From assembly GCA_905250075.1 (NCBI GenBank), contig CAJNOP010000002.1:6685565-6749564 (forward strand): DNA of 64,000 bases. The letters are read 5' to 3'. Position 1 is the stretch's first letter. Each line of letters opens with the position of its first letter. The translations under genes and the position numbers were made by a program. The stretch comes from Rotaria sp. Silwood1 (taxonomy: Eukaryota; Rotifera; Eurotatoria; Philodinida; Philodinidae). Below the pieces are notes generated by a model. The model made no database searches, was not told where the DNA came from, and worked only from the letters and a program-made list of their open reading frames with translations. Positions 60,030 to 64,000 of the stretch are shown one piece after another.

Positions 60030-61733
60030 CTAGAGAACAATATCTGGCTGATAACTTAATGAACTAGTTGTAATCGTTGTCCATTCACTTGAGCCACTAG
60101 CACTTGAATTTGTTGTTGTTTCTAATAAATGATTTTTTGCTGAATCCGATGATGATTGACTTGATGATTTACTTTTTGATTCACTTCTACGTTTTCGATC
60201 AGCTATAAGCGGTTGTATTCGTTCTGGTATAGATGTTTTTGTTGAAGATCGTGTTACATTTATTGATGATATTGGTTTTTTTAATTTTGGTCGATTTTTA
60301 TTCCAAACAATATAATAAATCATAAATGATAAACCACCAAGAAGTAAACCAATAAAAATGCCAAGTAAAAGCATCCAAATACTATTTAAACTTATATGTT
60401 GAAATTCATGAGATTGAATGGTTGTTACATCAATCATTTGATATTGATAAGCAGTTGTTGTATTTTGAGTTCGAAGAGATAATGGTGATGAATGAGTATC
60501 TGATTGATTTATATGTAATTCAATTTCATCTTCATCATCAAATATAGGTGGACGTAAATTTGGTACTTTAACAATAGTTAAACGAAGTGGTAATATTGTT
60601 CGTTGTGGTGATGGAAATACAAGTGATAAATTTAAACATGGATTTGAATTTGTTGATGAACATATATGTAAAACAGGTCGAAGTACATCTGTATATAAAA
60701 TTGTATTATTATATATTATAATATCATCATAACCTAATGTTGAACGTGGTCCACTTTTTTCAGTTAAAACAAAACGTCGATCAAAATCTGTTTGTTCATT
60801 AAGATGAACAGCGAGAATTTTTTCTTCTAAACTTAAATACATCATTTTATTTGAAAAATCAATTGTTGCTGTACATGGATATGGACGATTATCATATGAT
60901 GATGGAATTTTAAATAAAAATATACATTCGTTAACACTTAATGAACAACGTATAACTATACACCAACCATATGAGTCACCTATAATATAACCATCTGATG
61001 TTAATTGATCAATAATTAAATCACTTATACGTAAATTTGGACTTAATTCACGTAAACGTTTCATAAATGGTGCTGAACCACGTGTACGTGGTCGTTCAAG
61101 TAAATCAATTACTTGTATATCTGAATGTCCATAAACATAAAGTATTGATGATATACGATGAATGTTAAGAAATAATGGCATTTCACTACGAATTGAATTC
61201 ATTAATGAATGATTGGAAAAATTTGATATCCACCAACCATCAGAATATTGTAATCGATATACAGTACGTTCATGTGGTGCTGTTAGATAGATATGACCAT
61301 GTTCATCACTAGTGACATCATGAAAGCGTGGTACATCTTCTTGTGAAAGTAGTAGATGAAATGAATCATCGCCTCCAAATATAGTTGGCCACCAAACATA
61401 TATACCTGAAAGAGATGTTAATACCACCACATCGGCTATCTGTTCTTCTGTTGAAGAATGTTCATCATCATGTTTTTCTGTCTTGTCATTATCATTATGC
61501 TCGTCCCATTCATGTGAAGGTTTAAAATGATCATGAATTGCGACTGAAATATTTCGTACTTTATCACCTTGTGATGATATTCGATTGATAATATTCAGCG
61601 AAGTACCATTCTTTTTTGATATAATTTTATCTTTTATTGATGATGACGATGATGATGGTGACCATGCAAATGTCAAACTAATGACAAGAACAATAATGAT
61701 ATTAATAATAGTTGAAGAATAATAATGGCTCAT
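60030..61733 (-). CDS. single-exon type I membrane protein, 567 aa, beta-propeller-like ectodomain
   Basis: Unrecognised family. A cleavable signal peptide or N-terminal anchor (IINIIIVLVISLTFAW) is followed by a Ser/His/Asp-rich acidic stretch. An ectodomain of about 330 residues carries repeated short beta-rich segments resembling NHL/YWTD-type propeller blades: VVVLTSLSGIYVWWP, DVTSDEHGHIYLTAPHERTV, RISSILYVYGHSDIQVIDL, IDFSNKMMYLSLEEKILAV, IIIYNNTILYTDVLRPVLHI. There are several N-glycosylation sequons (NFSN, NNTI, NLSL). One TM helix lies at about residues 448-472 (WMLLLGIFIGLLLGGLSFMI). The basic Ser/Thr-rich cytosolic tail ends in YQPDIVL. Intronless, unlike most neighbours. The start is the first Met before the signal peptide; an acceptor-like TTTGATATAG lies about 14 nt upstream of the ATG. 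The propeller call is a guess from pattern only. Confidence 0.75.
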   Translation of the reverse strand: MSHYYSSTIINIIIVLVISLTFAWSPSSSSSSIKDKIISKKNGTSLNIINRISSQGDKVRNISVAIHDHFKPSHEWDEHNDNDKTEKHDDEHSSTEEQIADVVVLTSLSGIYVWWPTIFGGDDSFHLLLSQEDVPRFHDVTSDEHGHIYLTAPHERTVYRLQYSDGWWISNFSNHSLMNSIRSEMPLFLNIHRISSILYVYGHSDIQVIDLLERPRTRGSAPFMKRLRELSPNLRISDLIIDQLTSDGYIIGDSYGWCIVIRCSLSVNECIFLFKIPSSYDNRPYPCTATIDFSNKMMYLSLEEKILAVHLNEQTDFDRRFVLTEKSGPRSTLGYDDIIIYNNTILYTDVLRPVLHICSSTNSNPCLNLSLVFPSPQRTILPLRLTIVKVPNLRPPIFDDEDEIELHINQSDTHSSPLSLRTQNTTTAYQYQMIDVTTIQSHEFQHISLNSIWMLLLGIFIGLLLGGLSFMIYYIVWNKNRPKLKKPISSINVTRSSTKTSIPERIQPLIADRKRRSESKSKSSSQSSSDSAKNHLLETTTNSSASGSSEWTTITTSSLSYQPDIVL

Positions 61734-64000
61734 CGAAAAGATGAACTATATCAAACAGATGAATATTAATCATCGACTATAAATAAATACAAACAAGTAA
61801 AAAAGAAAGAATATGATAAAAGAAATAGAATAAAAACTATTCTTACAAATTTGTCTTAATGTCTATTAAAAAAAGATCATTTTCTCATTTCATTTCGAGA
61901 CAGACTAAGCCGAAAAGCATAACATGATCTGATCCTATTTATACCTATTGAGATGATGTAAGTAATATTATATACGTATACATACATGTAGATCTATTAT
62001 CGCTCTTTTATTTACTACAACATATCTACTTGTATTAAGACTACGTTAGTCATCTCCTTGTTTCTTATTAAAACTAATATTTGAAATAATTCTTTAAAAC
62101 AATCTACAGACACTTATAAAGTTTCATTAACATTACAAAGACAATGATGTTAAATAACAAAGGTAGCTATCTTAATCAAGTGTAAGAATCATTAATGAAT
62201 ATATTTTATACAATCGCATGTAATATGTAAGAAGTAAGAGAAGAAGAAACCTTTCAATAAGAGAGAATAAACCTAAAAAATACCTTATTATAGCATGTCA
62301 AGAATATAACTACTTCAGCTATAATTCAACAGAATAACAGACATGTGTACATCTTTTTTCTGGATTGATATTTTTGAAGCAGGAGTGCATCACTAATTTA
62401 CTGCAGGAAAGAACATATAAAATATTAGTCTTGTTTCATACAAATGCCAATCTCATGGTGTTTTCCTATCTACTACTAGTAATAGTCACTAGACATCAAG
62501 AGATAACTGTTGTTTTTGTGTTACTGTCATTCTTTACATCTCATCGTATAGCTACAAACCACAATAGTAATAAAAAGAACTTCTTTAGACTACTGTCAAT
62601 GTCATATGCTAGTAATATTTGTACAGAATAAAAAAAAACATACTTTTACTACTATGGAACTATACTGTGAATGTGAATAATTACACTGTACATGAAAAGA
62701 AAATGATTATATGAAAAAGAGCTGAAACGATTGAATTTAGACATAGTTTGTCGGCATATAAAAATCAGCCTTTACGTACATACCTATATATGTTTATCAT
62801 CGATCTTCCGTAACGAACAAATCGTGTGTAAAGTTATACGCTATTTGATCTTTATTTAGTAGATGGATTTAATTGTATTCTGTAGTTTCTGTCAATGTAT
62901 CAAAGATACAAGCATGTACATGTGTGCTTTCAAACCACTTTCTTCGTGATCGGTTGTCGAGAACTTTTCGTTTTTTTTTTACAGTCGGAGTATTCTCCCA
63001 TAAGTGACTGTCTCTCTCTCTCTTTCTGTGTCTCTCGTTCTTCTTTCTTCTCTTTCTCTTTTCGTTTTAACATTGATAGATGCTTGCGGAACACTACGCA
63101 TACATAACGAATGAAAAGAAAAAGAAGGACAATATTATGTGCATGTAGTGAAAAAAATAGTGCGACTTTCTCTCTTGTTTTTCTTTTTTTTATATACAAT
63201 AAGACATTGCTATCGTCGTCGCTATCGATATCTTAGATGTACTATAAATTTGGTTTTTTTGCTTGTTCTTTCTATTGTAATACCCTTGATAATTTCTTTC
63301 GTTTGTCGCTTACCATATCATACTACACAATCAGCAGAAATGATGATACTGACGTGACACACGATGAATCAATAAAAATGACGGTTTCTTTCTTTTCTCC
63401 TTATTAGTGTTAAAGCATCGAGCAAAGAAGTTTATATGTATGCATGATGAATATTTTACATTTACAAAAAAATGTAAACGTTTACATGAATAGCATCATA
63501 TATATATATATTCGTATAATCAATGTCAAAAAAAAAACTAGTCAATCTTTAGATCGTATTGATGATCATCTTGTATGGATGCTTACTTAACAGAAATAGA
63601 TTATTTGCGTGTCTCCAGTGACGAATATGTCTCGTAAGAGAGTAAGAGAAAATAAGTAAGAATGGTATTTGAGTGTATTCAATGTGTTTTGCTGATGAAG
63701 GAAAAATAACACATCAATGTTTGCTAACTTCAAGTACACGTCTCTAATATGATTTGATGCATACATGATCATTGCTACTAACAAATAAAATCAAGGTTAA
63801 GAAAGTCAACACACAAGGTGTATCTAAGACTGTGTGAATCTAAAAAAATTCAACTTTATTCATTGTTAAAAATTTCAGTCAGACAGTGTTCCGCCTATGT
63901 CATTAATAATGGCAGTTAAATGTCCATTCTATGAAAAGAAATAAAAGCGTGTAACAGATGCTTTTCAATAGTCGTTAAAACGTCAGCTTTTCGTTCCATT
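61734..64000. other. gene-free right flank with microsatellites
   Basis: No credible coding region. Contains a (CT)n-rich tract at about 63010-63058, an (AT)n tract at about 63497-63511, and many poly(A)/poly(T) runs. The ORFs at 62365-62631 and 62895-63357 are low-complexity or overlap on both strands. The promoter of the gene at 60030-61733 should lie at the left end. Confidence 0.55.

Noticed and set aside
63010..63060. (CT)n tract considered as promoter initiator or array
   Set aside because: Simple microsatellite with no adjacent gene. No CRISPR-like or other regularly spaced repeat is present in the window.

Overview
This window is nuclear DNA from an animal. It is AT-rich, and its protein-coding genes are cut by many GT..AG introns, most of them 45-70 nt with a few of 0.7-2 kb. 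The gene content is metazoan: CTCF, an adhesion GPCR of the ADGRA (GPR124/125) type, a MAP1-family protein, ALIX/PDCD6IP, gamma-tubulin complex protein 3, a nuclear receptor and a METTL24-like protein. Two or three genes sit outside the usual animal repertoire: a glutathionyl-hydroquinone reductase, an intronless isopenicillin-N-synthase-like oxygenase and a phosphoethanolamine N-methyltransferase. Base composition, intron size, likely foreign genes and possible trans-splice sites together suggest a bdelloid rotifer. That assignment is an inference, because no ribosomal or mitochondrial marker is present.

Layout, left to right. A nuclear receptor (+, 1918-4805). A METTL24-like membrane-anchored methyltransferase (-, 6438-8141). 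A complete MAP1/futsch-type gene (-, 10180-15768). A 3.2 kb gene-free stretch with short hairpins. A glutathionyl-hydroquinone reductase (-, 18966-20772), followed by a CTCF gene with 11 zinc fingers in 12 exons (-, 21109-25509). A small one-TM protein (-, 26445-26717) and a doubtful ORF (+, 28207-28491). The ADGRA-like receptor (-, 29979-36661). A phosphoethanolamine methyltransferase (-, 38108-40306). An intronless 2OG-Fe(II) oxygenase (+, 42700-43794). ALIX (-, 44791-51704) lies head to head with GCP3 (+, 52090-59367) across 385 bp. A 54-codon membrane micropeptide ORF follows GCP3 and may share its transcript. A single-exon type I membrane protein (-, 60030-61733) converges on it. The last 2.3 kb has no recognisable gene.

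Exon joins were worked out by hand. For every multi-exon gene the splice phases close exactly, the reading frame stays open to a stop, and the total length is close to that of the named family. The genes do not form one pathway. Some are functionally related: CTCF (chromatin looping), GCP3 and MAP1 (microtubules), ALIX (ESCRT), ADGRA and the nuclear receptor (signalling).

The points most worth a second look are: the CTCF gene, which keeps a YxF cohesin-binding-like motif and has a 51-residue linker before finger 11; the candidate transferred genes; the GCP3-micropeptide pair with no canonical poly(A) signal between them; the ADGRA protein with a degenerate GPS but an intact C-terminal PDZ ligand; several foldback or MITE-like elements; and a compact RNA hairpin at 41979-42027.
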